From NCBI RefSeq assembly GCF_017873715.1, contig NZ_JAGGKM010000007.1, forward strand, positions 62,001-126,000: a DNA stretch of 64,000 nt, read 5' to 3'. The translations under genes were made by a program, and so were the position numbers. Of this stretch, positions 35,678-44,540 are shown piece by piece (positions within the stretch are counted from its first letter, which is position 1; every line of letters begins with the position of its first letter). The stretch comes from Cytobacillus luteolus (GTDB lineage Bacteria > Bacillota > Bacilli > Bacillales > Bacillaceae_L). The notes beneath the pieces were generated by a model that was not told where the DNA came from, ran no database searches, and worked only from the letters and a program-made list of their open reading frames with translations.

Positions 35678-36862
35678 GTGAGTAATAATTCATCTTTTTC
35701 AAAAAACATTAAAAATGCATTAGTAAATAGTCCACCTGGCGAATGGATGTCTACCATTCCAGAAGAGTGTATACGTCTCAATTCTGGATATCCCGCACCT
35801 ACTCTTGTTCCTAGTGAGGGGATAAAGGCAGCAGTAAATAGACTCATTGATGAGGAGAAGGACTTACCACTTCATTATATTGGAAGTCCACAAATATCTA
35901 GATTGAAAGAACAGATCCAAACAAGATTAAATGAACGTGATATCTATATAAAAAGTGATGAGCTTTTAATAACATCAGGTGCTTGTCAGGCAATAGATTT
36001 GATTGCCCGTATATTCATTGACGAAGAGACAGTTGTAGCGATAGAATCACCAACGTATATGGAAGCATTAGAGATTTTTAAAAACTATACAAGTCAATTT
36101 ATATCCATACCAGTAGATCACCATGGCTTACAAACAGATAGACTAGAAGAAGTATTACAAGAAAGAAGAGAAAATGGACTTACCATTCCGAAGTTGTTAT
36201 ATACCATTCCAACTTTTCATAATCCTACTGGAACGACGATGAGCATGGATCGTCGGCAACACGTTTTAGAGCTTGCTACTAAATATAATTTTTTCATTGT
36301 GGAGGATGATGCTTACGGGGAGTTAAATTTTCACAAGCCTCCAGTTCCCCTAATGTCGTTGGATAAGAATAACCTTGTGATTCATGTGGGTTCATTATCA
36401 AAGGTAGTTGCTCCAGGAATGCGAATAGGCTGGGTAGCGGGACCAAGTGAATTGATAAGTGCTTTGGCTTGGTTTAAGAAAGATTTAGATCATCCTTTTG
36501 CTCAGGCAACGATGGCAAATTTTATAGAAAGAGAAGATTTTGATAAACGACTTACTTCTTTAAGGGAGGTGTATGGGGAGAAATGTAAAGTAATGATATC
36601 TGCACTAGAGAAGTATTTTCCGGAAAGTGCTTCTTGGTATATACCTGCAGGAGGCTACTTCGTTTGGGTTAAAGTCCAAGGAGTAGACACAGAAGTGCTA
36701 TTAAAACAGGCTCTGTCTAAAGGAGTTGCTTATGTTCCTGGTAAGTATTTTTTCTATGATCCACATGTAGGAACTGAATATCTTCGTCTTTCTTTTAGCT
36801 ATGCCGACGAAAATGAGATCCGAAAGGGAATAAAATTGCTCGGAAAGATTATAAAGCCATAA
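35678..36862 (+). CDS. PLP-dependent aminotransferase (class I/II)
   Basis: A 394-aa fold-type I aminotransferase similar to 2-aminoadipate/aromatic aminotransferases and to the C-terminal half of MocR regulators, but without the HTH head. PLP contacts include GACQAIDLIARIF (about 95-107), PTFHNPTGTTMS, the aspartate of VEDDAYGEL and the Schiff-base lysine in SLSKVVAPGMRIGW (about 236-249). The C-terminal arginine is in LRLSFSY. The start is GTG at 35678 behind AAGGGAGGG. It is a single gene between two terminators, and the amino acid substrate cannot be told from sequence. Confidence 0.92.
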   Translation: MSNNSSFSKNIKNALVNSPPGEWMSTIPEECIRLNSGYPAPTLVPSEGIKAAVNRLIDEEKDLPLHYIGSPQISRLKEQIQTRLNERDIYIKSDELLITSGACQAIDLIARIFIDEETVVAIESPTYMEALEIFKNYTSQFISIPVDHHGLQTDRLEEVLQERRENGLTIPKLLYTIPTFHNPTGTTMSMDRRQHVLELATKYNFFIVEDDAYGELNFHKPPVPLMSLDKNNLVIHVGSLSKVVAPGMRIGWVAGPSELISALAWFKKDLDHPFAQATMANFIEREDFDKRLTSLREVYGEKCKVMISALEKYFPESASWYIPAGGYFVWVKVQGVDTEVLLKQALSKGVAYVPGKYFFYDPHVGTEYLRLSFSYADENEIRKGIKLLGKIIKP

Positions 36863-36905
36863 TCCACGAGGATGATAATGGTCCTCGTGAGTTATGGCTT
36901 TTTGC
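36853..36905. terminator. Long bidirectional terminator
   Basis: AAAGCCATAA plus CACGAGGA on the left pair with TCCTCGTG and TTATGGCTTT on the right, with a 2-base internal mismatch on each side. It is shared by the aminotransferase and the convergent FAD oxidoreductase. Confidence 0.85.
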
Positions 36906-36912
36906 ATATTAA

Positions 36913-38136
36913 TTATTTATTTAGCAAAGGCCTATCTTGCAAAAACAACTCCATATCTTGACTCTTTCCCTCGACAATATCTTGTGCAATGATCTTTGCT
37001 AACATTTGACTATATACCGTTCCATTGTCACCGAATCCAAAAAGAAAATAGCTATTAGGATACTCATCATAAATACCGATAATGGGTAATCCATCTGCTG
37101 TTCCACCATAGAAACCAGTTAAGTAAAATTCTGGCTCTACCTTTATAGTAGGAAACATCTTGTTAAACTCTTCGATTAACTTGTCCTTTTTGTGCATAAG
37201 CTTACTATCTCGATCTTCTGGATAGATAGTATTTTCATCTAAGCCTCCAATGATAATTCGATCATCAGCAGTGGTTCTCATATAAATATAGGGCCGAGCT
37301 GTCTCCCAGATAAGCGTTCGTTTATACCAAGTTGAGAAGTCTTTAACGGGGGTAGTGGTAACATTATATGTACTGACAAATGAGACCTTTTTTTCATTTT
37401 TTATATCAATGCCTTCATAACCTGCTGCAAAAATAACCTTACGAGCACGGATAGTATAACCTGAGGTTGTTGAAATGATCATCTGGTCTAACTCAGTATC
37501 ATAGTGGTGTCCATTCATTTCTGTATGCTCATATACACGTATACCTTTATTTGAAACATAATCTACCAATGCATGTGTATACTTAAAGGGATTAATTTCT
37601 CCATCATTATAGGAATAAATAGCAGCATCTCTACTAAATGGATATCTATTTTCTATCTCATTCTTTTCTAGGAAAGTTAAATCAAAGTTATGCTCCTTTA
37701 GTAACATATACTCTTCTTTTAATTTCTGGATATCTTCCTTACAACTAGCAAAGTAAAGCGTATCCCTTCTGCAAAACTCACTATCCATTTCTGCCTTCAG
37801 AGTCGCTGCTTCCATCTCATCGATCGCTTCTTTTAGTAGTTGCAAATACCGACTTATATACTCCTTACCAAATGCATTAACTAAGTTAATAAACAGTCTT
37901 TCCCCTGAATATTGAATGAGTGCAGTATTTGCACTAGTACTTCCACTGCCAATTTTGTTCTTTTCAATAACCACCACATTTAAGCCTGAATCAGCTAAAT
38001 AATAAGCAGATTGTGCAGCAGAGCTTCCTCCACCGATGATAAGTACATCACAATTAAGATCAGCACTAAGTGGAGGATATTCAGGTGGATTAGGAAGAGT
38101 AGTTGGCCAATAATATTTTCCAGATTGTAAGTTCAT
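36913..38136 (-). CDS. FAD-dependent oxidoreductase (DAO family)
   Basis: A 407-aa flavoenzyme of the D-amino acid oxidase/glycine oxidase superfamily. The dinucleotide-binding motif is CDVLIIGGGSSAAQSAYYLA (about 29-48), with the acidic end in VVVIEKNKIGSGSTSANT. The second FAD motif is KVIFAAGYEG, and the C-terminal FAD contact is GTADGLPIIG...FGFGDNGTVYS. The related Bacillus proteins often carry a C-terminal Rieske domain, but this one does not: no CxH motifs are present. ATG behind AGGAGG. Substrate unknown; an amino acid or small amine is likely. Confidence 0.88.
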   Translation of the reverse strand: MNLQSGKYYWPTTLPNPPEYPPLSADLNCDVLIIGGGSSAAQSAYYLADSGLNVVVIEKNKIGSGSTSANTALIQYSGERLFINLVNAFGKEYISRYLQLLKEAIDEMEAATLKAEMDSEFCRRDTLYFASCKEDIQKLKEEYMLLKEHNFDLTFLEKNEIENRYPFSRDAAIYSYNDGEINPFKYTHALVDYVSNKGIRVYEHTEMNGHHYDTELDQMIISTTSGYTIRARKVIFAAGYEGIDIKNEKKVSFVSTYNVTTTPVKDFSTWYKRTLIWETARPYIYMRTTADDRIIIGGLDENTIYPEDRDSKLMHKKDKLIEEFNKMFPTIKVEPEFYLTGFYGGTADGLPIIGIYDEYPNSYFLFGFGDNGTVYSQMLAKIIAQDIVEGKSQDMELFLQDRPLLNK

Positions 38137-38304
38137 TATTTCCTCCTACGTATAAAAGAATATGTATGATTTTAATCGTATTATTTCCCATGCAATGGGT
38201 TTCTACTTGTCCTAGATGTAAAAATTGATTTAGTACAAATAATTATGTCACTACAGCCTATAGAGGAATACACTGCAGTAAAAACGATATGAGGGCGATT
38301 AACG

Positions 38305-38925
38305 ATGGCTATTTCATTTCCAGTATGTATTAAGACGGCTAAAGTAAGTAGCGGACAGAAAAAAGTAGTGTATTATCCGCAGGTTTATGGGATGACAAAC
38401 CATAGTCTAGAAATGTTCATTAATCGAACGATAGTGGCTCAAACCCAACAACTGATAGATGAACAGGTAGGCAATATGCCAACAACAGTTGAAGAAATGC
38501 TAGGCTCTTATGAAATTAAAAATAATCAAAGAGAAGTGCTAAGCTTATCACTTTCGAACTATACGTATCATTCAAAAGCTGCTCATGGAATGACTTATAT
38601 AAAATCCTTAACTTATGATTTGAAAAGGGGGAAGCTCTGTAAGCTACAGGATCTGTTCAAACCTGGAAGCAATTATAGTAAGAGGCTTTCAGAGTTAATT
38701 AAAATTCAAATAAAAGAGCGAGATATTCAAACGTTGGATGGATTTAGTACTATTCGGCCAGACCAAGACTTTTATATTGCTGATAAAACGCTTGTGATTT
38801 ATTTTCAGTTATATGAAATCACACCATATGTTTTTGGTTTTCCGATGTTTCCAATTTCGGTGTATGATATTGCAGATTTAATTAATGAGGATGGTCCATT
38901 GGGACGTATGGCAGTAAATAATTAA
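38305..38925 (+). CDS. DUF3298 (RsiV-like) domain protein
   Basis: A 206-aa protein consisting of a DUF4163/DUF3298-type fold like the extracellular part of the anti-sigma factor RsiV. Marks are the YYPQVYG opening, SLSNYTYHSKAAHGMTYIKS, LTYDLKRGKLCKLQDLF, and the final FPISVYDIADL. Unlike RsiV it has no anti-sigma domain, no membrane helix and no signal peptide at its N-terminus, so it should be cytoplasmic or loaded into spores. RsiV binds lysozyme; whether this stand-alone domain does so is unknown. It is single, and a tandem repeat array follows. Confidence 0.85.
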   Translation: MAISFPVCIKTAKVSSGQKKVVYYPQVYGMTNHSLEMFINRTIVAQTQQLIDEQVGNMPTTVEEMLGSYEIKNNQREVLSLSLSNYTYHSKAAHGMTYIKSLTYDLKRGKLCKLQDLFKPGSNYSKRLSELIKIQIKERDIQTLDGFSTIRPDQDFYIADKTLVIYFQLYEITPYVFGFPMFPISVYDIADLINEDGPLGRMAVNN

Positions 38926-38942
38926 ATATTCGTATGGGTGAG

Positions 38943-39330
38943 GGTTCATAAGAAGATTTATGTGACCTCGGAAGGTCAATTTTCCGTTTTAGAGGGTTGA
39001 TAAATTGATTTATGTGACCTCGGAAAGTCGATTTTTCACTTTTGGGGGTTGATAAAATGATTTATGTGACCTCGGAAAGTCGATTTTCCACTTTTGGGGG
39101 TTGATAAAATGATTTATGTGACCTCGGAAAGTCGATTTTCCTCATATGAGGGTTCATAAAGTGATTTATGTGACCTCAGATATTGCGATTCTCCACTAAT
39201 GAGGGTTGATAAAAGGATTTATGTGACCGCGGGAAGGTGATTCTCCGCATATAAGGGTTCATAAAGTGATTTATATGACCTCGGAATGGCCATTTTCCAC
39301 TTTAGAGGGTTCATAAAATGATGTACGTAC
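38943..39330. repeat. 52-bp tandem repeat array, seven units
   Basis: The phrase GATTTATGTGACCTCGG begins at 38955, 39007, 39059, 39111, 39163, 39216 and 39268, and a degenerate eighth copy (GATGTACG) begins at 39320. Spacing is 52 bases except one of 53. Each unit contains GACCTCGGAAAGTCGATTTTCC-like sequence (split) with a small GGAAA/TTTCC stem, then GGGTTGATAAAAT or GGGTTCATAAAGT. Units differ at several positions, most in the middle. No spacers are unique, so it is not CRISPR. The remaining gap to 39410 holds only the next gene's leader. Confidence 0.95.
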
Positions 39331-39410
39331 TTTGAAGTTTTCGGAATGAGCCAAGATGTACTTTTCATAAATTGAAAATGTGTTTATTTATCTTCTTGGA
39401 GGGACGAGAA

Positions 39411-39608
39411 ATGAACAGAATGTATCCAAATGGAATGAATCATCAACTTTCGTCAGTTGGGCAAATCCCGATTATGCCTGAATCGTGAGGTGTGCCTTAT
39501 GATATTTTTACTCATTTATATACTCCTCAAGGCGTATACGAAATTACACCTCTAGTGTCTACTGAAAAATGCATTCCTACTTTAAACTACTACTATAGAG
39601 TAATTTAG
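39411..39608 (+). pseudogene. Small gene interrupted by an in-frame TGA
   Basis: A good ribosome binding site (TTGGAGGGA at 39397-39405) precedes ATG 39411. The frame runs 25 codons (ending QIPIMPES), meets TGA at 39486-39488, and stays open for another 39 codons (from GVPYDIFTHLYTP to NYYYRVI) until TAG at 39606. Codon use and amino acid make-up are alike on both sides, so this looks like one 65-codon gene with a nonsense mutation. The Met/Pro/Asn/Tyr-rich composition recalls small spore coat proteins, but no family is recognised. Confidence 0.65.
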
Positions 39609-39623
39609 GTGGAGTTGAGTGTA

Positions 39624-40235
39624 ATGACAGAGATGATCTTAGCTGTTATAGAGGATTGGGGAATATGGGGCATCCTTCTTTCATTGTTTATCGAAGGTAG
39701 TGCTTTGCCCTTTTTTGGTACGTTTTTAATTATAACGGTAGGCTTTATTATGGATTTATCATGGTTTGAACTCGTTTGGGTTTCACTGTTAGGGAGTTTA
39801 CTATACGTACTAGGAAGCTTTATACCCTATTATATCGGCTTAAAGTTTGGAAAGTCAGTTGAGAAAAGATTAAGCCAGTCCAAAAGAGAAAAATTAGAAA
39901 AAGCAAAGGTATCATTTACTAAACACGGTATATGGAGTGTAGCCATTTCAAGTCCTCTACATTTAGGGAACATAATTCCATTTTTAGCTGGTATGTCAAA
40001 CATGAAGCTTTCCATTTATACATTACTAACAATCGTTGGAATTGCTCCTTCAACCTTTTTACTATTAAGCATTGGACGTTTTTATCAGGGAGATATTGAA
40101 ACAGTAATTGCTTTTGTTACTGAGTATCAATCAAGATTGCTATTAGGTTTTGTAATTCTGACAATTATATATACAGTATGGAAGATATATGTAAAGAAAG
40201 TACGAAAGAAAACCGAAAACTATTTAGTTGGATAG
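39624..40235 (+). CDS. DedA-family membrane protein
   Basis: A 203-aa DedA/SNARE-associated protein, a family of membrane proteins linked to lipid carrier recycling and proton-motive force homeostasis. ATG 39624 is chosen because GGTGGAG at 39608-39614 precedes it; the frame opens at GTG 39609. Family marks are the N-terminal GIWGILLSLFIEGSALPFFGTF (in two parts), with the acidic E in a membrane-entering segment, and GSLLYVLGSFIPYYIGLKFG. Four to five membrane segments are seen. The usual DedA arginine motif is replaced by SSPLHLGNIIPFLAG (about 111-125), so function may differ. The broken small gene lies immediately upstream. Confidence 0.88.
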   Translation: MTEMILAVIEDWGIWGILLSLFIEGSALPFFGTFLIITVGFIMDLSWFELVWVSLLGSLLYVLGSFIPYYIGLKFGKSVEKRLSQSKREKLEKAKVSFTKHGIWSVAISSPLHLGNIIPFLAGMSNMKLSIYTLLTIVGIAPSTFLLLSIGRFYQGDIETVIAFVTEYQSRLLLGFVILTIIYTVWKIYVKKVRKKTENYLVG

Positions 40236-40247
40236 CTCCCTATAGGA

Positions 40248-40291
40248 GGGAAGTGGAGAACAGTTATTAAGTCTCTGCACTTCCTTAACAC
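40248..40291. terminator. Terminator-like hairpin between convergent genes
   Basis: GGAAGTG (40249-40255) pairs with CACTTCC (40278-40284), with further AGA/TCT pairing inside. The T-run is weak. Confidence 0.5.
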
Positions 40292-40308
40292 TTTCAGGGA
40301 CAACCCCT

Positions 40309-41634
40309 TTAAATTGCTTTATAGTCACTCTTATGACCAGTTGCCTTAGCGAGTGCTTCTAATTGCTCATTTATATATCGCCTATCTAAAGATAGAAGTA
40401 TATTTTTATCAATGCCCTCAATAATATACTCCGAAAATTCCCATACTAATTCCTTTATAGGCTTGGAATTGCTTTCTGCAATCAAGGTAAGTGCTTTTAT
40501 CCCTGCAGTTAATACAGAGATATCAGAGAATCCATATTGGCGAATTTGAAAAAAGCATTTATACAGGTAATCAGAGAAATCAGGTTTCTTGTAAATCACT
40601 CTGAGATTTCGGTTATCATCATTATGGTATGACTTGGGTAGATGCTTACTTCCTAGTTTAGTTAGTATCTTTCCTAAATTATCGATACAATTAATCGCAG
40701 TATTTGGATCATTAATGCCTGGTGATAAAGCACGAAGTCCAATTTCAACAATCTTTGTAAGCCCAAATTCTATATCATTAACAGCGGCTTGTTCTGAACC
40801 AATAATGAAATACTTATCATAATTTCCTCTCACCTGATGAGTGGAAAGAAACCATAATGATAATAATGGAGTATCTTCGTCAACATAATCATTTACTTCT
40901 TTCTCAATTCTAATAATACAATCTTCCTTTGTGGCTTGTTTAACCAAGCCTTCAATATCTATGTATTGAATATATCCTGAACCGTTTAAGCTGAAATGTT
41001 TTGGAGGGATATGTTTAATTTCTTCACTTTCCCAATCTTCCCATGGCGGATCTTCTTGTACATCCTTTACGTCCTTTAAGTCTTTATTAATTTTGTCAAT
41101 TGTCTCAAGGGTAATCGTATGAATTAAATTACTTACCTGGATCCAGCCAGTAACATGATGAATAAAGAATACAAAGACAAGTAAGCAAACAATAGAAATG
41201 AAAATAGCAATGGCAGGAACGATAAAAGTTGTAGTCGTATCTGTTTCTCTTAAAAGCAAGAGTAAAAGAATGGAGTAAATAAATCCTCCTACGAAAATAC
41301 CTAGAACACGTTGAGTACTATGGTCCGTAATAAAATTTTGTAGTGTTCTAGGAGAGAATTGTGAAAGATACGTTGTTAATACAACAAGAATTGTTGAGAA
41401 TGTTATTGTTGTCATTGTAAGTAGAGAGGCAGATATGGAACTTAGGATGGTTTGTGCTAGATTGATATCTGTTAATAGAAAGGCCGGTAAAAAAGTGACT
41501 AATACTTCTGTATTTACTATATATGTATTAATTTCCATGCTAAAAACTGCAAGAAAAGCTGCTATAAGCCCATATAAAGATGGGAGGTACCAAAAACGTT
41601 GTCTGATACGAATGAATAAATTCGAAAAGCCCAT
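40309..41634 (-). CDS. DUF2254 membrane protein
   Basis: A 441-aa predicted membrane protein of the DUF2254 family. The N-terminal 170 residues contain four hydrophobic segments (for example LYGLIAAFLAVFSM and FVGGFIYSILLLLLL), with the conserved SASLLTMTTITFSTILVVLTT (two pieces) and FSPRTLQNF between. The C-terminal half is soluble and contains GSGYIQYIDIEGLVK, and RALSPGINDPNTAINCIDNL. This last motif is the strongest family signature. No function is established. ATG start; the gene is monocistronic and convergent with the DedA gene. Confidence 0.9.
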   Translation of the reverse strand: MGFSNLFIRIRQRFWYLPSLYGLIAAFLAVFSMEINTYIVNTEVLVTFLPAFLLTDINLAQTILSSISASLLTMTTITFSTILVVLTTYLSQFSPRTLQNFITDHSTQRVLGIFVGGFIYSILLLLLLRETDTTTTFIVPAIAIFISIVCLLVFVFFIHHVTGWIQVSNLIHTITLETIDKINKDLKDVKDVQEDPPWEDWESEEIKHIPPKHFSLNGSGYIQYIDIEGLVKQATKEDCIIRIEKEVNDYVDEDTPLLSLWFLSTHQVRGNYDKYFIIGSEQAAVNDIEFGLTKIVEIGLRALSPGINDPNTAINCIDNLGKILTKLGSKHLPKSYHNDDNRNLRVIYKKPDFSDYLYKCFFQIRQYGFSDISVLTAGIKALTLIAESNSKPIKELVWEFSEYIIEGIDKNILLSLDRRYINEQLEALAKATGHKSDYKAI

Positions 41635-41775
41635 AAGTTAACACACTCACTTCCTACTAAATCCAATAAAATCCTTTGTATATTTTTTACACCTGACTAG
41701 GAGTTTTATACAATTGCATAGATTAACTTGATTTTTGGAGAGTCTCTCATATGGGCAGGTATAAATAAAGATTTG

Positions 41776-42273
41776 CTATAGTGAGCACCAAACAATGATT
41801 TTATAAGGCGTAGTTTGGGCAGGTATACTTTTAGTGGAAGGACCGTAGATAACAATTAAGTTTCGATTTGCTACCGTTCCAGTAAAGTCTTGCCCATTTG
41901 TCAATAATAGTTGTGTAAAGGGTGAAGGAATTAATTTCAGCTGTCCATCCATACTTTCTAAATTCCCATTAAAGTAACCTACCTTTACATTTTGAAATGG
42001 GACCTCTTTTACCACTACAAGAGCACGATATTGTGGGGGATAGATAAGGGGGACAGGGGCATTCCCATCATAATACCCGGTAATAATATCACCAACTCTA
42101 ACCATTGCTTGATCTACAAAGTAAGTGGTTGGTGAAACAACAAAATTAACAACGGTTCTTGAACTGTTTTCAGCAGTAATTATTTTATAACATCCTTCGC
42201 TTTCGCCATTTTGATCGATAAAAAAATCACTAATCATGGTGACAGTTCCTTGAAAAGAAAAAAAGTTTACCAT
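41776..42273 (-). CDS. Conserved hypothetical protein, 165 aa
   Basis: A beta-rich soluble protein without signal peptide or membrane segment. The sequence MVNFFSFQGTVTMISDFF, VVNFVVSPTTYFVDQ, VRVGDIITGYYDGNAPVPLIYP (in two parts) and GPSTKSIPAQTTP resembles a family I have seen in many Bacillaceae but whose function is not known to me. VGDIITGYYD suggests an OB-like barrel. ATG 42273 with AGGCTACATGAATGG upstream on the minus strand. It is a single gene, separated by about 140 bases from DUF2254 and by 90 from the CPBP gene. Confidence 0.7.
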   Translation of the reverse strand: MVNFFSFQGTVTMISDFFIDQNGESEGCYKIITAENSSRTVVNFVVSPTTYFVDQAMVRVGDIITGYYDGNAPVPLIYPPQYRALVVVKEVPFQNVKVGYFNGNLESMDGQLKLIPSPFTQLLLTNGQDFTGTVANRNLIVIYGPSTKSIPAQTTPYKIIVWCSL

Positions 42274-42345
42274 TCATGTAGCCTCCAGTTGTATTTAATG
42301 ATGAACTTCATATTAATTTATGTTAAATAGCCTATAGGGGTGACA

Positions 42346-42378
42346 TAAAAAAACGAACGCCTCTTAAAGAGTGCGCTC
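42346..42378 (-). terminator. Terminator of the CPBP gene (minus strand)
   Basis: On the minus strand, CGCACTCTT and AAGAGGCG form a stem with one bulge, followed by CGTTTTTTT (42347-42353 as A on the plus strand). It overlaps the end of the gene. Confidence 0.65.
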
Positions 42379-43155
42379 ATCTTTTAAATTAATGTATGAA
42401 TTTTGTTTTATTGTACTTCTATAAAATAGAATCACAGTATATATCGCTAGAATAAACATTAACACAGCAAACAGTAGAAGCGTTAATGTAGGCATTGCCT
42501 CTGGATGGACTCCGTACTCACCTGTTGAAAAGTATTCAACTCCATCTATTAGAATATGAAGGACGATGACAGGGTATAAGCTATTTGTACGTAATCTCAG
42601 GGCGGATAACATAACGCCTGCTACGAATGTCCATATTGTTTGAAAAATAGCAAAGGTAGGATCTCCTCCTACAAAGATATTGGTAGAATGTAAGAGTGCA
42701 AATAGTGCACTTGGAACAAAAATTGCAATCCATGGACCCCACTTCATGAAGCCTCTTAATAAAATCCCTCTAAATAAAACCTCTTCATTTACAGAAACAC
42801 CAATTGCTGCAATAAATAGTACAAGGTTCTGAGCTGTTCCCCAAGAATACACGCCATTGTTAACCAAAATAAATAAAGGAATCGATAATAGAGGGAGACA
42901 CAATAGCCATTCTTTAGATGTCTTTGTTGGTTTAAGTCCTACTTCAGCCGCTGTATCGGTCCAATAGACTAAGCTTACAACGACACTTGCATACACAACC
43001 ATTAAGAGCCAGCCTAATTCATCTTGTACAGTATAATCAGGTTTTACTAGCTGAACAAGTGTAATTGTTGCTCCACCTGCAATCCGACTCATCACTAAAG
43101 CAACGATAGCAAAAATAAAAGGGTGATTTTTTAAATAGGTTTGTATCTTTTTCAT
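42364..43155 (-). CDS. CPBP-family intramembrane metalloprotease
   Basis: A 263-aa integral membrane protein of the CPBP/Abi (CAAX protease-like) family. The catalytic motifs are NEEVLFRGILLRG (glutamate pair and arginine, about 123-135), HSTNIF (about 155-160) and HILIDG (about 200-205), all in place. About eight hydrophobic segments are visible. Members cleave prenylated or other membrane peptides, and in Firmicutes some give bacteriocin self-immunity. No bacteriocin gene was seen nearby. The basic C-terminus (NLKDERTL) ends in a terminator. A second CPBP protein lies at 60.1 kb. Confidence 0.9.
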   Translation of the reverse strand: MKKIQTYLKNHPFIFAIVALVMSRIAGGATITLVQLVKPDYTVQDELGWLLMVVYASVVVSLVYWTDTAAEVGLKPTKTSKEWLLCLPLLSIPLFILVNNGVYSWGTAQNLVLFIAAIGVSVNEEVLFRGILLRGFMKWGPWIAIFVPSALFALLHSTNIFVGGDPTFAIFQTIWTFVAGVMLSALRLRTNSLYPVIVLHILIDGVEYFSTGEYGVHPEAMPTLTLLLFAVLMFILAIYTVILFYRSTIKQNSYINLKDERTL

Positions 43156-43363
43156 TATATGATCAATACTCCTTTAGAATCATTTCGTAATCTACACCCT
43201 TATTATGCAAAATTATTGGTCACGCGACCAAGTGCTCACAGTCAGGTCTTTTTAAAAAAGTCATATATGACTAGACCATGACTAAAAAGGCTATGCACCA
43301 TTATTTTCATCTAGTAAGATAAAACTAAATAATCGATTTGAACGTTTGAGAAGGAGTGAAGGT

Positions 43364-44536
43364 ATGAAAAATATCCTTAATGATCATGGTGCTTACCGTG
43401 CATTGTTTTATGTAAGAGCTATATGGGTAATCATTCATTTGATACTACTAGGATATGAATCTGAAGTCCGCGATACTGGACTCTATACGATTTTACTATT
43501 TTGTTTAGTTGCTGGTGGAATACCTCAAGTAATATGGATGAAAACAGCGGGAACAAAAACATGGGTGTACCCGGTAGTAGAACTTGTTGCAAGTGGAATA
43601 TTCTTTCTTTATAGTTCTTTTACGCTGGACTTCTATTTTTCCTATCTTGCCATACCTGCTATGTGTGCTGCTGCCAATATTCATTCAGCAAGACTTCGTA
43701 TTCCTTTATGGATTTGGTTTTCAATCATCCCTGTAATAGCTATGGCAATGGTTCTACCTCTCTCATCTTTTAATATATCCCTTATTGAAGGCTTTCTTTT
43801 CTTCGGATTAGGCTACATTATTTGGAAGGTCCTTGACACTCAGTGGAAAATGCAACAACTTCTTACGGAGAATGAACAACAGCGCCAAGTTCTTGAACAA
43901 TATGCAAAGCAAGTTGAAGTCATTACTCTCCTTGAAGAACGTAACCGCTTATCTCGAGAGCTGCATGATACAGTTGGTCATACATTAACATCAGTTATCA
44001 TGGGTCTTGATGCTGTTACCTACTTAATTAAGGAAGAACCAGAGGAAGCAATTGCTAATATAAATCAGCTGCGTAAGGTAAGTAGAAAAGGTCTCGAAGA
44101 AATTAGACATCAAATTCATCATATTGCTCCACCTGATGAAGGGGAAACATTGTCTAACCAACTTAAGGAGATTGCAAGAGAGTTTGCTGTAAACTCTGGA
44201 ACAAAGATAGATTTTGAGATCCTTGGGAACGATATGACAGTATCACTGCCCATATCCCTAGCACTCATTCGATGTTTACAAGAATCCTTAACAAATGCGA
44301 AGCGCCATGGAGGAGCAAGTTACATAAGTATTCACTTTACTATTGAACGGGATTACTTGCTTTTGGTGATTGAGGATAATGGCAAGGGAATGGATCATAT
44401 TGAGTTTGGATTTGGCCTGACGGCAATGCGCGAACGAGTTGAATCATATCAAGGTGAATTAGAAATAGAATCTAGTAAAAATGGCGGCACCAAGATTATT
44501 TGCCAACTACCGCTTAAAAAAAGGAAGGCAGGATAA
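43364..44536 (+). CDS. Sensor histidine kinase (NarX/LiaS/DesK type)
   Basis: A 390-aa kinase. ATG 43364 is preferred because AGAAGGAG at 43349-43356 precedes it; the frame opens at TTG 43346. The first 150 residues contain about six membrane segments without a large outer domain, so it probably senses the membrane itself. A coiled linker leads to the HisKA_3 region with the phosphorylated His in NRLSRELHDTVGHTL (about 199-213). The HATPase box reads IRCLQESLTNAKRHGG and EDNGKGMD. The cognate regulator starts 4 bases after its stop, so they are one operon. Confidence 0.92.
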   Translation: MKNILNDHGAYRALFYVRAIWVIIHLILLGYESEVRDTGLYTILLFCLVAGGIPQVIWMKTAGTKTWVYPVVELVASGIFFLYSSFTLDFYFSYLAIPAMCAAANIHSARLRIPLWIWFSIIPVIAMAMVLPLSSFNISLIEGFLFFGLGYIIWKVLDTQWKMQQLLTENEQQRQVLEQYAKQVEVITLLEERNRLSRELHDTVGHTLTSVIMGLDAVTYLIKEEPEEAIANINQLRKVSRKGLEEIRHQIHHIAPPDEGETLSNQLKEIAREFAVNSGTKIDFEILGNDMTVSLPISLALIRCLQESLTNAKRHGGASYISIHFTIERDYLLLVIEDNGKGMDHIEFGFGLTAMRERVESYQGELEIESSKNGGTKIICQLPLKKRKAG

Positions 44537-44540
44537 ATGG

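Noticed and set aside
38943-39330. Possible CRISPR array
   Set aside because: Units are tandem with no unique spacers and no cas genes are near. The second array at 60993 was rejected for the same reason.
39486-39488. TGA as a recoded selenocysteine codon
   Set aside because: No selenoprotein family, no recognisable SECIS-like stem directly after the codon and no sel genes in view; a nonsense mutation is simpler.
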